A stretch of DNA of 64,000 bases from Burkholderia sp. Ax-1724 (GTDB lineage: Bacteria > Pseudomonadota > Gammaproteobacteria > Burkholderiales > Burkholderiaceae). Both the position numbers and the translations under genes were made by a program. Location of the stretch: assembly GCF_011752995.1 (NCBI RefSeq), contig NZ_VWWL01000010.1, positions 241,612-305,611 of the forward strand, in the 5' to 3' direction. The notes beneath the pieces are model-generated. The model did not search any database. It had not been told where the DNA came from and worked only from the letters and a program-made list of their open reading frames with translations. Every line of letters begins with the position of its first letter. The first letter of the stretch is position 1. Positions 8,894 through 17,446 of the stretch are shown piece by piece.

Positions 8894-10129
8894 TCAGGCG
8901 GTGGCAGGCTTGTGGCGCAAGAAACAAAGAATGATCGCTCCACAAAGCGGGCCGGCTGCGAGCGTGTCGATGGCAAGGGAGAACGAGTGGGTACTTCCGT
9001 ACACGGCACCGACTGCCATTGGCGCGATTACGCTGCCGAGTTGCCACACGGCATTGGTGAGGCCAGATGCGGCGCCCGCGGCCTTCGTACCGGATGCCTC
9101 GGTGAGAAGCACATAGAGCAGCGGCGTATAACCGAAGGCGGCTGCTCCGAGAATCGGCGCAACGAGGTAGAACATGGTTTCCGTCGTGCAGCGGCCAAAC
9201 ACGACCAGAAGCGCGGAGAAGCAGAGGAGACAGACGATGGGCAGATACTTGCCGGAACCGTGCCCGAGGAAGTCTCTGAACCAGCCGAGCAGCGGCTTCG
9301 AGATCATCGCGCCAATACCGAACGCTGCCAGGATCGCTCCCGACGTAATGGGCGAAAGGCCGTACTGCTTGGTCATCAATGCGTTCCCCCAGGCGCCGAA
9401 TCCGACGGTCGCCCAGAATCCCGCGAAGCCGGCAAGGGCGACCAGGATGAGATTTCGATTCATCAGCAGTTCGCGCACTTCGCTTCGTGTGATCGACGGC
9501 GTCTTCGTTTTCGTCGGACTATCGCGAAGCATTGCGAAGCAAACGAGACCCCAGACGAAGGTCACGATACCCAGCAGATGAAACGCGCTGGACCATCCGA
9601 AGTTCTTCGTAATCGTAGGAACGGTCGCGTTGCTCACTACAACGGCAAGAGACGTTGCCGTGCCGTAGATACCCATTGCGAGGCCGCGCTCGCGGTCGAA
9701 CCAACTGGCGATGATCTTCATTCCCGCGGCATAGTCCGCGCCGGCGGTCACGCCCATCACGATCTGCAGTGCAATGCCTGTCATGAGCGAATTGGCGTAA
9801 CCGAAAGCAAAGGTCGATAGTCCAAGCGGCAGAAGTGCAAAAGTGAGGGTGCGTCTTGCCCCGATGGTATCCGTCAGCAAACCTCCTGCTACGTTCGCAA
9901 CGACGTACCCCACATAAAACGCGGTCACGAATGCTCCCAGCATCCCGACCGAGAGCCCGAGGCTCTGGCCCACCGAGGCCGCAACGCTGCTCCACGCGAC
10001 GCGGTCTACATAACTGAGCATGAACGCCATCCAGGCGGCAAACAGTATCGCCCAGCGGTATTTCGGCGGTGAATCTGTCCTTGGTTGAGCTTCAGCATCG
10101 AATCGCGCAGTGAGGTTGCCTGTTTCCAT
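8894..10129 (-). CDS. MFS transporter, anion:cation symporter-like
   Basis: 411 residues with about 12 hydrophobic segments. The first, WAILFAAWMAFMLSYVDRVAWS, carries the (Y/D)DR signature found in glucarate/galactonate and organic-acid MFS carriers, and GVTAGADYAAGMKIIASWFDRERG resembles their central loop. It probably imports the acid degraded by the adjacent cluster. No Shine-Dalgarno site is obvious. The upstream region holds three imperfect TGGATACATTTT-like repeats. Confidence 0.88.
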   Translation of the reverse strand: METGNLTARFDAEAQPRTDSPPKYRWAILFAAWMAFMLSYVDRVAWSSVAASVGQSLGLSVGMLGAFVTAFYVGYVVANVAGGLLTDTIGARRTLTFALLPLGLSTFAFGYANSLMTGIALQIVMGVTAGADYAAGMKIIASWFDRERGLAMGIYGTATSLAVVVSNATVPTITKNFGWSSAFHLLGIVTFVWGLVCFAMLRDSPTKTKTPSITRSEVRELLMNRNLILVALAGFAGFWATVGFGAWGNALMTKQYGLSPITSGAILAAFGIGAMISKPLLGWFRDFLGHGSGKYLPIVCLLCFSALLVVFGRCTTETMFYLVAPILGAAAFGYTPLLYVLLTEASGTKAAGAASGLTNAVWQLGSVIAPMAVGAVYGSTHSFSLAIDTLAAGPLCGAIILCFLRHKPATA

Positions 10130-10235
10130 GTGTACTCCGAGACATTGGGGAATTGAACGCTTTCAAATAGCTTCTGCGGCGTGTCCTGCCAACTTCGACG
10201 AGTGGCAGTGGACATCGTGTGCGGCGGGTGAAAAA

Positions 10236-10314
10236 TGGATGCACTTTTCATGTTGCAAGTACACTTTTTCAAAAACAACATGTCAACAGAAACTTTGAAG
10301 TGGATACATTTTTT
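10236..10314. promoter_or_regulatory. Three imperfect operator-like repeats upstream of the MFS gene
   Basis: Copies are TGGATGCACTTTT at 10236, CAAGTACACTTTTT at 10256 and TGGATACATTTTTT at 10301. They lie 105-185 bp upstream of the MFS start and resemble the TGGGTACATTT site before the divergent dehydrogenase and the GTGTACAC palindrome before the GntR gene. Confidence 0.4.
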
Positions 10315-11048
10315 GGAGGGCATAGGAGATCGACAGGCTAGAAAACTGATTTCTCCAGAAAAGCGATATGCATCTATTTGATATTGTTTTTAAAGGGGAA
10401 ATTAATTTTTTGACATGAGGATTTTCACCGTCAGACCACCATGAATGGCCCGATTAGGTATTTTCCCGGGGATGACTTCTATAGACCGTCGCGGCTCGAT
10501 TGTTCGAGTGATACACGATAAATGTATGCAGAATTCGAGGCAGGTCGGTTTTTAATGTGGGTGCAGTGTCGATGCGAAAAGTGACCGGCATGGCGTTCGC
10601 GTGTACTGATTCGAGCGGCTCGTTGAGCCTCGTCAGAGCGTAAGCCGGTCGTAATTTAGCAGGCGATGCTTCAGGGTGCTTTATGCGTAGCTGGCGAGCC
10701 TGGTGAATTGGCTACTCACCAAATCGTATGGTGCGCACCGAAGCGGACGACGTATCCAGTGGGAGTCAGCGAAACGTGAAATTGCGTGAGGGTGATCGGC
10801 ATGGCGGCGAGAGACGGGCGGCGAATGCGTGACGACCAGGGTTGGGGCCCCTGGTGTTGCAGCCCTGGATGGAGACCGTATCGATGACGGTCGAACGGGA
10901 GAAATCCGCCGATGCCGCGCGGAAGATCAATACGGCTCGGCCACCGAGAGGCGTGTCCGCTACAAGCCAAAGCCAGGCTACGCCCCTTGTCGCGTTCCAC
11001 AGCGCAATGCATCCGCCGTCGGCGCCGGCGGTATGCTTGCGCCTCGGC
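10315..11048. other. Long intergenic region, no supported gene
   Basis: The first ~230 bp is AT-rich and promoter-like, with no gene. From about 10716 the GC rises and a minus-strand frame (10766-11098) stays open, but its protein matches no family I recognise and it overlaps the end of the GntR gene. It may be a decayed gene or mobile-element remnant. No structural RNA was recognised. Confidence 0.4.
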
Positions 11049-11963
11049 TCAGGTCCGTGTCCGCTTCCGGGCCGTAGAGCGCGCGGGCAAACCGGCACCC
11101 ACGACGAACGACGCGCTTGTCGAATCCGCGGCTGCCGTACCGGCCTGAAGCGTCAACTTCAAGGCCTGGCGAATCGCGCGTGGTTCATAGCTGGGATCGA
11201 TACTGGCGATGACCCCCAAAGCATTCCGCGCGAGCTGGCGGCTTGCCGCATGAACGGCCTGGTCGGCGGAACCCTCTTCGAAGGCGATCACCACGTCGCG
11301 GTGCTCCTCTTCCGACGCCAGCCAGGACTGCGGCGCCGAGCGCATATGCAAACGCCGCGCTCGCTCCGAACGCGACCAGCAATTGTCGATCGAATCCTTG
11401 ATGATCGGTCCCGCATGCATGACGAGCATCCGGTGAAAGTCGATATGCAGATGCTCCCACTCGTCCTGCGTGCCATCGTGCAGAGGCGAGCGATCGTTCA
11501 TCTGATCGAGATGCGCTGTCAATGCCGAAATCTCGTCGGCGGACATCAGCGGCACGGTGAGCGCTATACCCAGCGACTGCATGAGAATCCAGGTCGCGTA
11601 GACCGAATCGACTTCCTGCGACGTGACCTTGGTAACCCGAGTCCGATGCTGGAACTGCGCATCGACGAGATTCTCGGCCTGAAGCATCCGCAATGCTTCG
11701 CGAACCGGCGTGCGGCTTACGCCATACCGCCTGGCAATATGGACCTGATTCAGAATGTCGCCGGGAGCGAGTTCGCCGCTCAGGATGTCGCGTCTGACAC
11801 GCCGGTAGACATCGTGCAGATCACCTTCCGTCGGGAGCTTTTGCTTGGCCGTTTCGCCATGGATCGGCTCGGGCTCCAATACCAGGGGAGGTGTTTTTTC
11901 GGCCCTCAACGCTGAATTTGCGCGCGCTTTGCTCACGTGTACACAGTCCGATTGGTTTGGCAT
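11049..11963 (-). CDS. GntR family transcriptional regulator with FCD ligand domain
   Basis: 304 residues as drawn. A winged helix at about 48-115 (LHDVYRRVRRDILSGELAPG, then RRYGVSRTPVREALRMLQAENL) is classic GntR. The C-terminal FCD-type helical domain contains HIDFHRMLVMHAG and SASRQLARN with potential metal-binding histidines. The start is uncertain: a GTG at 11936 would put the GTGTACAC palindrome just upstream as an autoregulatory operator, while the ATG at 11963 includes it in the coding region. FCD regulators usually respond to organic acids, so control of the neighbouring porin, carrier and catabolic genes is likely. Confidence 0.88.
   Translation of the reverse strand: MPNQSDCVHVSKARANSALRAEKTPPLVLEPEPIHGETAKQKLPTEGDLHDVYRRVRRDILSGELAPGDILNQVHIARRYGVSRTPVREALRMLQAENLVDAQFQHRTRVTKVTSQEVDSVYATWILMQSLGIALTVPLMSADEISALTAHLDQMNDRSPLHDGTQDEWEHLHIDFHRMLVMHAGPIIKDSIDNCWSRSERARRLHMRSAPQSWLASEEEHRDVVIAFEEGSADQAVHAASRQLARNALGVIASIDPSYEPRAIRQALKLTLQAGTAAADSTSASFVVGAGLPARSTARKRTRT
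11937..11944. promoter_or_regulatory. GTGTACAC palindrome at the GntR gene start
   Basis: A perfect 8-bp palindrome directly before the alternative GTG start of the regulator. The same GTACAC/GTACAT core occurs upstream of the dehydrogenase and MFS genes. Confidence 0.35.
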
Positions 11964-12183
11964 GCCTGGCTGGATGCCCGGTACGCGGCGACACTGTACG
12001 TCCCGACAAGATGAGGATGGGTTGCCTGCGTCTCCTGTGCGCCTCTTCGCCGACGGTATCGACGACAGCCGCCTGATCGATTATAACGCCCGCCGATACC
12101 GCCGAAACGGCGGCAGGGACAGATCCGGCGCGGCACATGCCGGCGGGGTCGGAGCGTCCCGCATCAAGCCGAAACGCGGCAAT

Positions 12184-12211
12184 AAAAAAGCCGGCCCATG
12201 AAGGCCGGCTT
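12184..12211 (-). terminator. Rho-independent terminator after the peptide-binding protein gene
   Basis: On the minus strand, the stem AGCCGGCC/GGCCGGCT is followed by six T residues, about 30 bp past the stop codon. Confidence 0.92.
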
Positions 12212-12242
12212 CCCCGTTGCCGCTTTCAGCCGCGCGACGAAA

Positions 12243-13829
12243 TCACTGCACCGCCACGGCCCCGAAATTCTGCCGCCCGAATGGACTCACGCGATAACCG
12301 CTCACGTTCGTCCGCGTGATCGCTGCGGCAGTCGGATAGCCAAGCGGAATCCACAGCGCTTCGTCGTGGATGATCTGCTGCGCGGCTTCATACGCTTTCG
12401 TGCGCTTCGCGATATCGGACGTGGCCTTGCCGTCGGCGATCAGCTTGTCGAGATCCTGATCGCAGAAGCGCGCGAAGTTGATGCCCGACTTCACCGCGTT
12501 GCAGCTAAAGAGCGGCGACAGATAGTTGTCCGGGTCGCCGTTGTCGCCCGCCCAGCCCATGAACAGCGAATCGTGCTGCCCTTGCTTGGCTTGCTTGATG
12601 AGCTCGCCCCATTCGATCACTTTCACGTCCGCTTTCACGCCGATCTTCGCGAAGTCGGCCTGCAACAGTTCGGCGCCGGCCTTCGGATTCGGGTTCAGCA
12701 CACTGCCGTTCGGCCGCACCCAGATCGTCGTTTCGAAGCCGTTCGGATAGCCCGCGTCGGCGAGCAGCTTCTTCGCTCTCGCCGGATCGTACGGCCAGCC
12801 CTTGATCGAGTGGTTGTAGCTCCACGTGTTCGGCGGATACGGATTCACGGCCGGTGTCGCGGTGTTGTCGAACACCGTTTTCAGATACGTCGTGCGGTCG
12901 AACGCCATGTTCAGCGCGGCGCGCACCTTCTGGTTGTCGAGCGGCTTCTTCTGCGTGTTCAGCGCGACGAAGGCCGTCATGAACGCGGGCGTTTCGACGA
13001 TCGCGAGCGATTTGTCCTGCTTCGCCTCGGCGAGATCCTGCGGCTTCGGCGACAGCGCGATCTGGCATTCGCCCGCCTTCACCTTCTGCGCGCGCACGGT
13101 CGCATCGGGCGTGATCGCGTAGATCAGGCGGTCGATCTTCGGCTTCGGCCCCCAGTAGGTCGGGTTCACGTCGTAGCGGATCACCGCGTCTTTCGTGTAG
13201 CTCTTCAGCACGAACGGGCCGGTGCCGATCGGCTTCGCGTTCAGGTCGACTTCCTTGCCGGCCTTGTGCAGCTGGTCCGCGTATTCGGCCGAATAGATCG
13301 ACGCGAAGCCCATCGTCAGGATCGAGATGAAGGTCGCATCGGGCGCGTTGAGTTCGAACTTGACGGTGTTGTCGTCCACCTTGCTGACCGACTTGATGAG
13401 CTTCGGCAGGCCCATCGACTGCGCATGCGGAAAGCCGCTCGCGCCTGCGACCTTGTGCCACGGGTTGTTGTCGTCGAGCATGCGGTCGAACGTGAAGACC
13501 ACGTCGTCGGCGTTCAGCGCGCGCGTGGGCTTGAAGTAGTCGGTGGTCTGGAACTGCACGTTCGGGCGCAGATGGAACGTGTAGGTAAGGCCGTCGGGAC
13601 TCACTTCCCATTTATCTGCGAGCGCGGGGACGACCTTCTTCGCGGCTTCGTCGAACGAGACCAGCGAGTTGAAGATCACGTCGGCCGAGGCATTGGTCGT
13701 GACGAGCGAGTTGAACTGCACGACGTCGAAGCCGTCGGGGCTCGATTCGGTGCAGACGGTCAGCGGTTTGGCGAGCACGAGCGCGGGCGCCGTGAGCAGT
13801 AGGGCGGCTGCGAGCAGTTTAAAGCGCAT
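12243..13829 (-). CDS. ABC transporter substrate-binding protein, family 5 (DppA-like dipeptide-binding)
   Basis: 528 residues from the ATG at 13829, preceded by GGAGAT; the longer frame adds 38 non-signal residues. The signal peptide is MRFKLLAAALLLTAPALVLA. The mature part begins KPLTVCTESSPDGFDVVQF and continues as a family 5 periplasmic protein (FTFDRMLDDNNPW, FELNAPDATF, AYEAAQQIIHDEALWIPL). It most resembles periplasmic dipeptide/heme-binding DppA. No permease or ATPase genes lie beside it, so it must work with a transporter encoded elsewhere. A strong terminator follows. Confidence 0.9.
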   Translation of the reverse strand: MRFKLLAAALLLTAPALVLAKPLTVCTESSPDGFDVVQFNSLVTTNASADVIFNSLVSFDEAAKKVVPALADKWEVSPDGLTYTFHLRPNVQFQTTDYFKPTRALNADDVVFTFDRMLDDNNPWHKVAGASGFPHAQSMGLPKLIKSVSKVDDNTVKFELNAPDATFISILTMGFASIYSAEYADQLHKAGKEVDLNAKPIGTGPFVLKSYTKDAVIRYDVNPTYWGPKPKIDRLIYAITPDATVRAQKVKAGECQIALSPKPQDLAEAKQDKSLAIVETPAFMTAFVALNTQKKPLDNQKVRAALNMAFDRTTYLKTVFDNTATPAVNPYPPNTWSYNHSIKGWPYDPARAKKLLADAGYPNGFETTIWVRPNGSVLNPNPKAGAELLQADFAKIGVKADVKVIEWGELIKQAKQGQHDSLFMGWAGDNGDPDNYLSPLFSCNAVKSGINFARFCDQDLDKLIADGKATSDIAKRTKAYEAAQQIIHDEALWIPLGYPTAAAITRTNVSGYRVSPFGRQNFGAVAVQ

Positions 13830-14154
13830 AGGATCTCCGATGACGAGCGCAGTCAGGCAGTGCGTCTGGTTGTGTTTATGCGGTGACGCGGGATGGGCGC
13901 GGGCGTCGCCACGATTGTGATACGTTCCCGGCGCTGCCCTCAAGTGCCTCGGACCGGGCGATTCCGGGCTCTGGGGCTCCGAAGCCTTGCCTTGCTGGCG
14001 GCGCGCCTTCGCGAAAGCTTATCGAAGGGGCCGGATGGCGACAACAACTTAATCCACATATTCATATGGGGCCGGGGGCTGGTGCGGTGTGCCTGAACGT
14101 GCCGCACGTACCGCGACGCGTGGGGCCAGGCTCAGGCAGGCAATCCGCCAACGC
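13830..14154. other. Intergenic region upstream of the DppA-like gene
   Basis: This should contain the promoter of the minus-strand binding-protein gene. An AT-rich patch with a 5-bp-arm palindrome (CATAT-TC-ATATG, 14057-14068) stands out in otherwise GC-rich sequence. No gene is seen. Confidence 0.4.
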
Positions 14155-14973
14155 TCAAGCCGCCGCCGCATGGCGCAGCAGATAGCCGATGCCGTCGATC
14201 GCCCTCACGCCGTACCACGACGTCATCTCGCCGTCGATCAACTCGATGCGCTTGCCGGCGAGGCGCGGATCGCGCGCGAGCGCATCGCGATGCGCGGACG
14301 TGAAGCGATACGGCTCGCTCGATAGCAGCACGCGGTCGACCTCGCCGAGCCACGGCGCGTCGTCGAAATCGAGCGCGGGATAACGCGCCGCGCCCGCGCT
14401 GCCGCCTTGCACGTCGGGCAGCGTGTGCCAGTTCACGAGCCGCAGCGTCGCGGCGATGTAGGTGTCGCGCGCGACGCTCATCCACGGTTCGCGCCAGATC
14501 AGGTACAGCACGTTTTGCGCGGCGAAGCTGCCCGCGGCGGCTTCCCGTAGACGCGCTTCGAGCGCGCCGGCAAGGTGCCGCGCTTCTTCTTCGCGCCCGA
14601 AGATCGCGCCGAGCAGGGCGTAGAGCGCGAGGTTGTCGCGCGGTGTTTGCGGATGGGTGACGACGATGTGCGGCACGAACGCGCGCAATTGCTCGACGGT
14701 GCCGCGCTCGTTTTCGTCGATATTGACGATCAGGTGGGTCGGGCGCAGCGCGCGGATCGCGTCGAGCCTGACGGTCTTGGTGCCGCCGACTTTCGGCACC
14801 GCGCGCACCTTGTCGCGCGGATGCACGCAAAAGCCGGTGCGCCCGACGATCTGTTGCTCGAGGCCGAGCGCGAACAGCGTTTCGGTGAGGCTCGGCACGA
14901 GCGAGACGATGCGCGCAGCGGCGCCCGCTGGAGTGTGCGCGACGCCGGCTGCATCGACCGCACGGGTTGGCAT
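14155..14973 (-). CDS. BtuF-like cobalamin/iron-siderophore binding protein, no signal peptide
   Basis: 272 residues. RIVSLVPSLTETLFALGLEQQIVGRTGFCVHP is the hallmark N-lobe of class III periplasmic binding proteins of the BtuF type, followed by a long linking helix. The start MPTRAVDAAGV lacks a signal peptide, so the protein is probably cytoplasmic or the annotation misses an export signal. It lies 3 bp after the SDR gene, at the end of the argS-SPOR-dsbA-SDR run. A cobalamin link is suggested by family only. Confidence 0.75.
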   Translation of the reverse strand: MPTRAVDAAGVAHTPAGAAARIVSLVPSLTETLFALGLEQQIVGRTGFCVHPRDKVRAVPKVGGTKTVRLDAIRALRPTHLIVNIDENERGTVEQLRAFVPHIVVTHPQTPRDNLALYALLGAIFGREEEARHLAGALEARLREAAAGSFAAQNVLYLIWREPWMSVARDTYIAATLRLVNWHTLPDVQGGSAGAARYPALDFDDAPWLGEVDRVLLSSEPYRFTSAHRDALARDPRLAGKRIELIDGEMTSWYGVRAIDGIGYLLRHAAAA

Positions 14974-14976
14974 GCG

Positions 14977-15750
14977 CTACTCGGCGGCGGCGCGCGGCTT
15001 GCGCGGCGCGCGTTCGAACACGCGGTCGTAGAGCCAGCGCGGCAGCACGTGCAGCAGCATCGCTACCACGCGCATCTGCCACGGAAACACCGCGAACGAG
15101 GTTTGCCGCTCGACCGCCCGCGCGACCTTTGCCGCGAAACGGTCCGCGTTCATCAGAAACGGCATCGAGTACGGGTTGTGCTCGGTCATCGGCGTGCGGA
15201 TGTAGCCGGGCGCGATCGTGACGACGCCGACGCCCTGCGGTCGCATTTCGACGCGCAACGCTTCGAGATACTTCAGCGCCGCCGACTTCGACGCGCTATA
15301 CGCGCCCGAACCCGGCAAGCCGCGCACGCCCGCGACGCTGGCAATGCCGACCAGCGTGCCGCGCCGCTCGGCCGCCATCGCGGCGGCGAACGGCTCGAAC
15401 GTGGCGACCATGCCGAAGTAGTTGATGTCCATCACTTCGCGGAACGTGCGCAGATCGCCGTGACCGGTCAGCGCGCCGCGGCTGATGCCGGCGTTGGCGA
15501 TCACGACATCGGGCTGGCCGTGTTGCGCGATGAACTGCGCGGCCGCTTCGGCGAGCGCTTCCGAGTCGCGCACGTCGACGGGATAGATCGAGACGGTGTT
15601 GTGGGGATGGGACTGCCGGAAGGCGGCGAGCGCGTCGCCGCGGCGGGCGACGAGGCCGAGAATGGCGCCGCGCCGGGCATATTCGCCGGCGAGCGCGAGG
15701 CCGATGCCGCTCGAAGCGCCGGTAATGAAAACCTTCAGCGGTGAAGTCAT
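14977..15750 (-). CDS. SDR family NAD(P)-dependent oxidoreductase
   Basis: 257 residues of the classical short-chain dehydrogenase family: cofactor motif TGASSGIG near residue 10, NAG in ANAGIS, catalytic Ser (GIASVAG) and YSASK. The C-terminus is extended and hydrophobic (FPWQMRVVAMLLHVLPRWLYDRV), seen in membrane-associated SDRs. It lies 14 bp downstream of dsbA. The substrate is unknown. Confidence 0.88.
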   Translation of the reverse strand: MTSPLKVFITGASSGIGLALAGEYARRGAILGLVARRGDALAAFRQSHPHNTVSIYPVDVRDSEALAEAAAQFIAQHGQPDVVIANAGISRGALTGHGDLRTFREVMDINYFGMVATFEPFAAAMAAERRGTLVGIASVAGVRGLPGSGAYSASKSAALKYLEALRVEMRPQGVGVVTIAPGYIRTPMTEHNPYSMPFLMNADRFAAKVARAVERQTSFAVFPWQMRVVAMLLHVLPRWLYDRVFERAPRKPRAAAE

Positions 15751-15764
15751 TCCGGCGCCCGTGA

Positions 15765-16403
15765 TTACATCTTCTTCGCGCGGACTTGCGAGACGAGATA
15801 GTCGAGCACCTGGGTCGTGCCCGGCAGGCTGTTGGTCGCGGCCGGACCGGTTTCATACTTGCCCTGCACCGCGAGCGTCGGCACGCCGTCGATCTTGTAG
15901 TCGTCGAGCAGCTTCTTGTCCTTCTGCAGCGCGCTTTGCGTCGAGAACGAGTTGTACGCGTCCATGTACTTCTTCGGATCGACGCCGAGCTTCGAGAGGA
16001 ATTTGACCTGGTCTTCCGGCGTCAGCAGATAGTCCTTGTTGACGTGGATTTCGTTGAAGACCTTCGGCGTCAGTTCGTTGGCGAGACCGAGCGCGTCGAG
16101 CGCGTGGAACATCTTCGAATGCGGGATGAAGTCGTCGCGGAAGGCGACCGGCACGCGGCGGAACACGACGTCCGGACCCTGCTTCTTGACCCATGCTTCG
16201 AGGAACGGGTTGAATTCATTGCAGTGCGGGCAGCCGTACCAGAAGAACTCGGTGACTTCGATCTTGCCGGCCGGCACGTCGGTCGGCTGCGGCGAGGCCA
16301 GCACTGTGTAGTCCTTGCCGGCGACCGGCGCGGCCGGCGACGCGTGCGCCGTGGCGGCGACGAGTCCCAGCGAGAGAAACAGAATGCTCAGCAGTTTTTT
16401 CAT
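15765..16403 (-). CDS. dsbA: Thiol:disulfide interchange protein DsbA
   Basis: 212 residues from the ATG at 16403. Signal peptide MKKLLSILFLSLGLVAATAHA. The active site is Cys58-Pro-His-Cys61 within FFWYGCPHCNEF, and the cis-proline loop is GVPTLAVQ. DsbA introduces disulfides into periplasmic proteins and is reoxidised by DsbB. It follows the SPOR protein and argS, an arrangement familiar from Burkholderia chromosomes. Confidence 0.95.
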   Translation of the reverse strand: MKKLLSILFLSLGLVAATAHASPAAPVAGKDYTVLASPQPTDVPAGKIEVTEFFWYGCPHCNEFNPFLEAWVKKQGPDVVFRRVPVAFRDDFIPHSKMFHALDALGLANELTPKVFNEIHVNKDYLLTPEDQVKFLSKLGVDPKKYMDAYNSFSTQSALQKDKKLLDDYKIDGVPTLAVQGKYETGPAATNSLPGTTQVLDYLVSQVRAKKM

Positions 16404-16570
16404 TTGAGTTGACCCAGGTAGGCGGTAGAGCGGTGACGCTGCGCAAATGCCCGTCACCGTTATGCGGATTCGGCGTGGCCGCTATCTTATGCGACGCGGC
16501 CATCGTGCTTGTGACACGCGCCGCGCGCCGATAGTTCGGCGGCGGCGCGTGGGCCGGCGTTACGGTGTGT

Positions 16571-17368
16571 TCATTGCTTGGTGAAGCGGATCACCGCGGT
16601 ATCGACACCGGCGTCCGACAGACGCTGGCGGCTCGAATTCATGTCCTCGAACTTCGCGAACGGCCCGATGCGCACACGGTAGTAGGTCACCCCGCCCGCG
16701 TCGCGCTGCGTCACCTTCGACTCGAAGCCCTGGAACGCGAGGCGTGCGCGCTGCTGTTCGGCGTCGGCGGCGGTCTTGTACGCGCCCACCTGCAGGAAGT
16801 AGCCGGTGTTCGCGTCACCCGGGGCCGGCGCGGCGGTCGAACCCGCCTTGGTGTTCGCGGTGCTCGTGGTGTTCGCGCTCTTCGGCGCGGAGCCTGCCGC
16901 CGTCGCGGCCGGCGTGCCCGCTGCCTGCGGTTTTTTCACGGGCGCCGGTGCGGCGATCTCGCCGCCGCCGTTGTCCTGCGCGGGCTTCGGCGCGACCGCG
17001 GTGCCGTTCGCATTGCCGGCCGACGGCGGCACTTCGACGATCTGCGGCTCTTCGAGCATGCCCGACTGGGTCTGCGCATTGGTCTGACCCGGCGCGGTGT
17101 TGGGCGGCGCCGGTTGCGCGGCCTGCGGCACCGGCTGGCCCGGCGTCTTGCCTTGCAGCGGACGGTTCGGGTCGTATTGCGCCTGGCTCGCGCCGTTGTC
17201 GGTCGCGGCCGGCGGCGCGACCTTCGAGACGAACGGGGTCGGCGCACGGGTGATATACAGCGCCACCACGACCGCGATCGCCAGGCCGACGATCAGGCCC
17301 AGCACGATACCGAGAAACGTGCCCCCGGTTTGCTTCGACTGCTTTGTTGTGCGGCGTGGTTTTGCCAT
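16571..17368 (-). CDS. SPOR-domain cell-division protein, FtsN-like
   Basis: 265 residues from the ATG at 17368. A basic cytoplasmic tail (MAKPRRTTKQSKQ) precedes one membrane helix (GIVLGLIVGLAIAVVVALYI). A long Pro/Ala/Gln-rich periplasmic linker leads to the C-terminal SPOR domain (GYFLQVGAYKTAADAEQQRARL, then TYYRVRIGPF). SPOR domains bind denuded glycan at the septum, and FtsN activates septal peptidoglycan synthesis. It is the second gene after argS. Confidence 0.9.
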   Translation of the reverse strand: MAKPRRTTKQSKQTGGTFLGIVLGLIVGLAIAVVVALYITRAPTPFVSKVAPPAATDNGASQAQYDPNRPLQGKTPGQPVPQAAQPAPPNTAPGQTNAQTQSGMLEEPQIVEVPPSAGNANGTAVAPKPAQDNGGGEIAAPAPVKKPQAAGTPAATAAGSAPKSANTTSTANTKAGSTAAPAPGDANTGYFLQVGAYKTAADAEQQRARLAFQGFESKVTQRDAGGVTYYRVRIGPFAKFEDMNSSRQRLSDAGVDTAVIRFTKQ

Positions 17369-17400
17369 CGTACGAATCACCTGCAAAAAGAATCCAGGAA

Positions 17401-17425
17401 CGGCCGTCGATTATAACGACGGCCG
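17401..17425. promoter_or_regulatory. Perfect 9-bp inverted repeat with TTATAAT in its loop
   Basis: CGGCCGTCG and its exact complement enclose a 7-nt AT-only loop that reads TTATAAT on the minus strand. It lies between argS and the SPOR gene. It could be a -10 box for the SPOR-dsbA genes, an attenuator-like hairpin, or both; no T-run follows. Confidence 0.4.
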
Positions 17426-17446
17426 CATACATGTTGCGCCGGGGAG

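Noticed and set aside
10716..11098. Minus-strand open frames between the MFS and GntR genes
   Set aside because: No family features; they overlap the GntR coding end in another frame and may be chance in GC-rich DNA.
11981..13802. Long plus-strand open frames over the DppA-like gene and similar overlaps elsewhere
   Set aside because: These are antisense or frame-shifted shadows of high-GC genes, with arginine-rich proteins and no family motifs.
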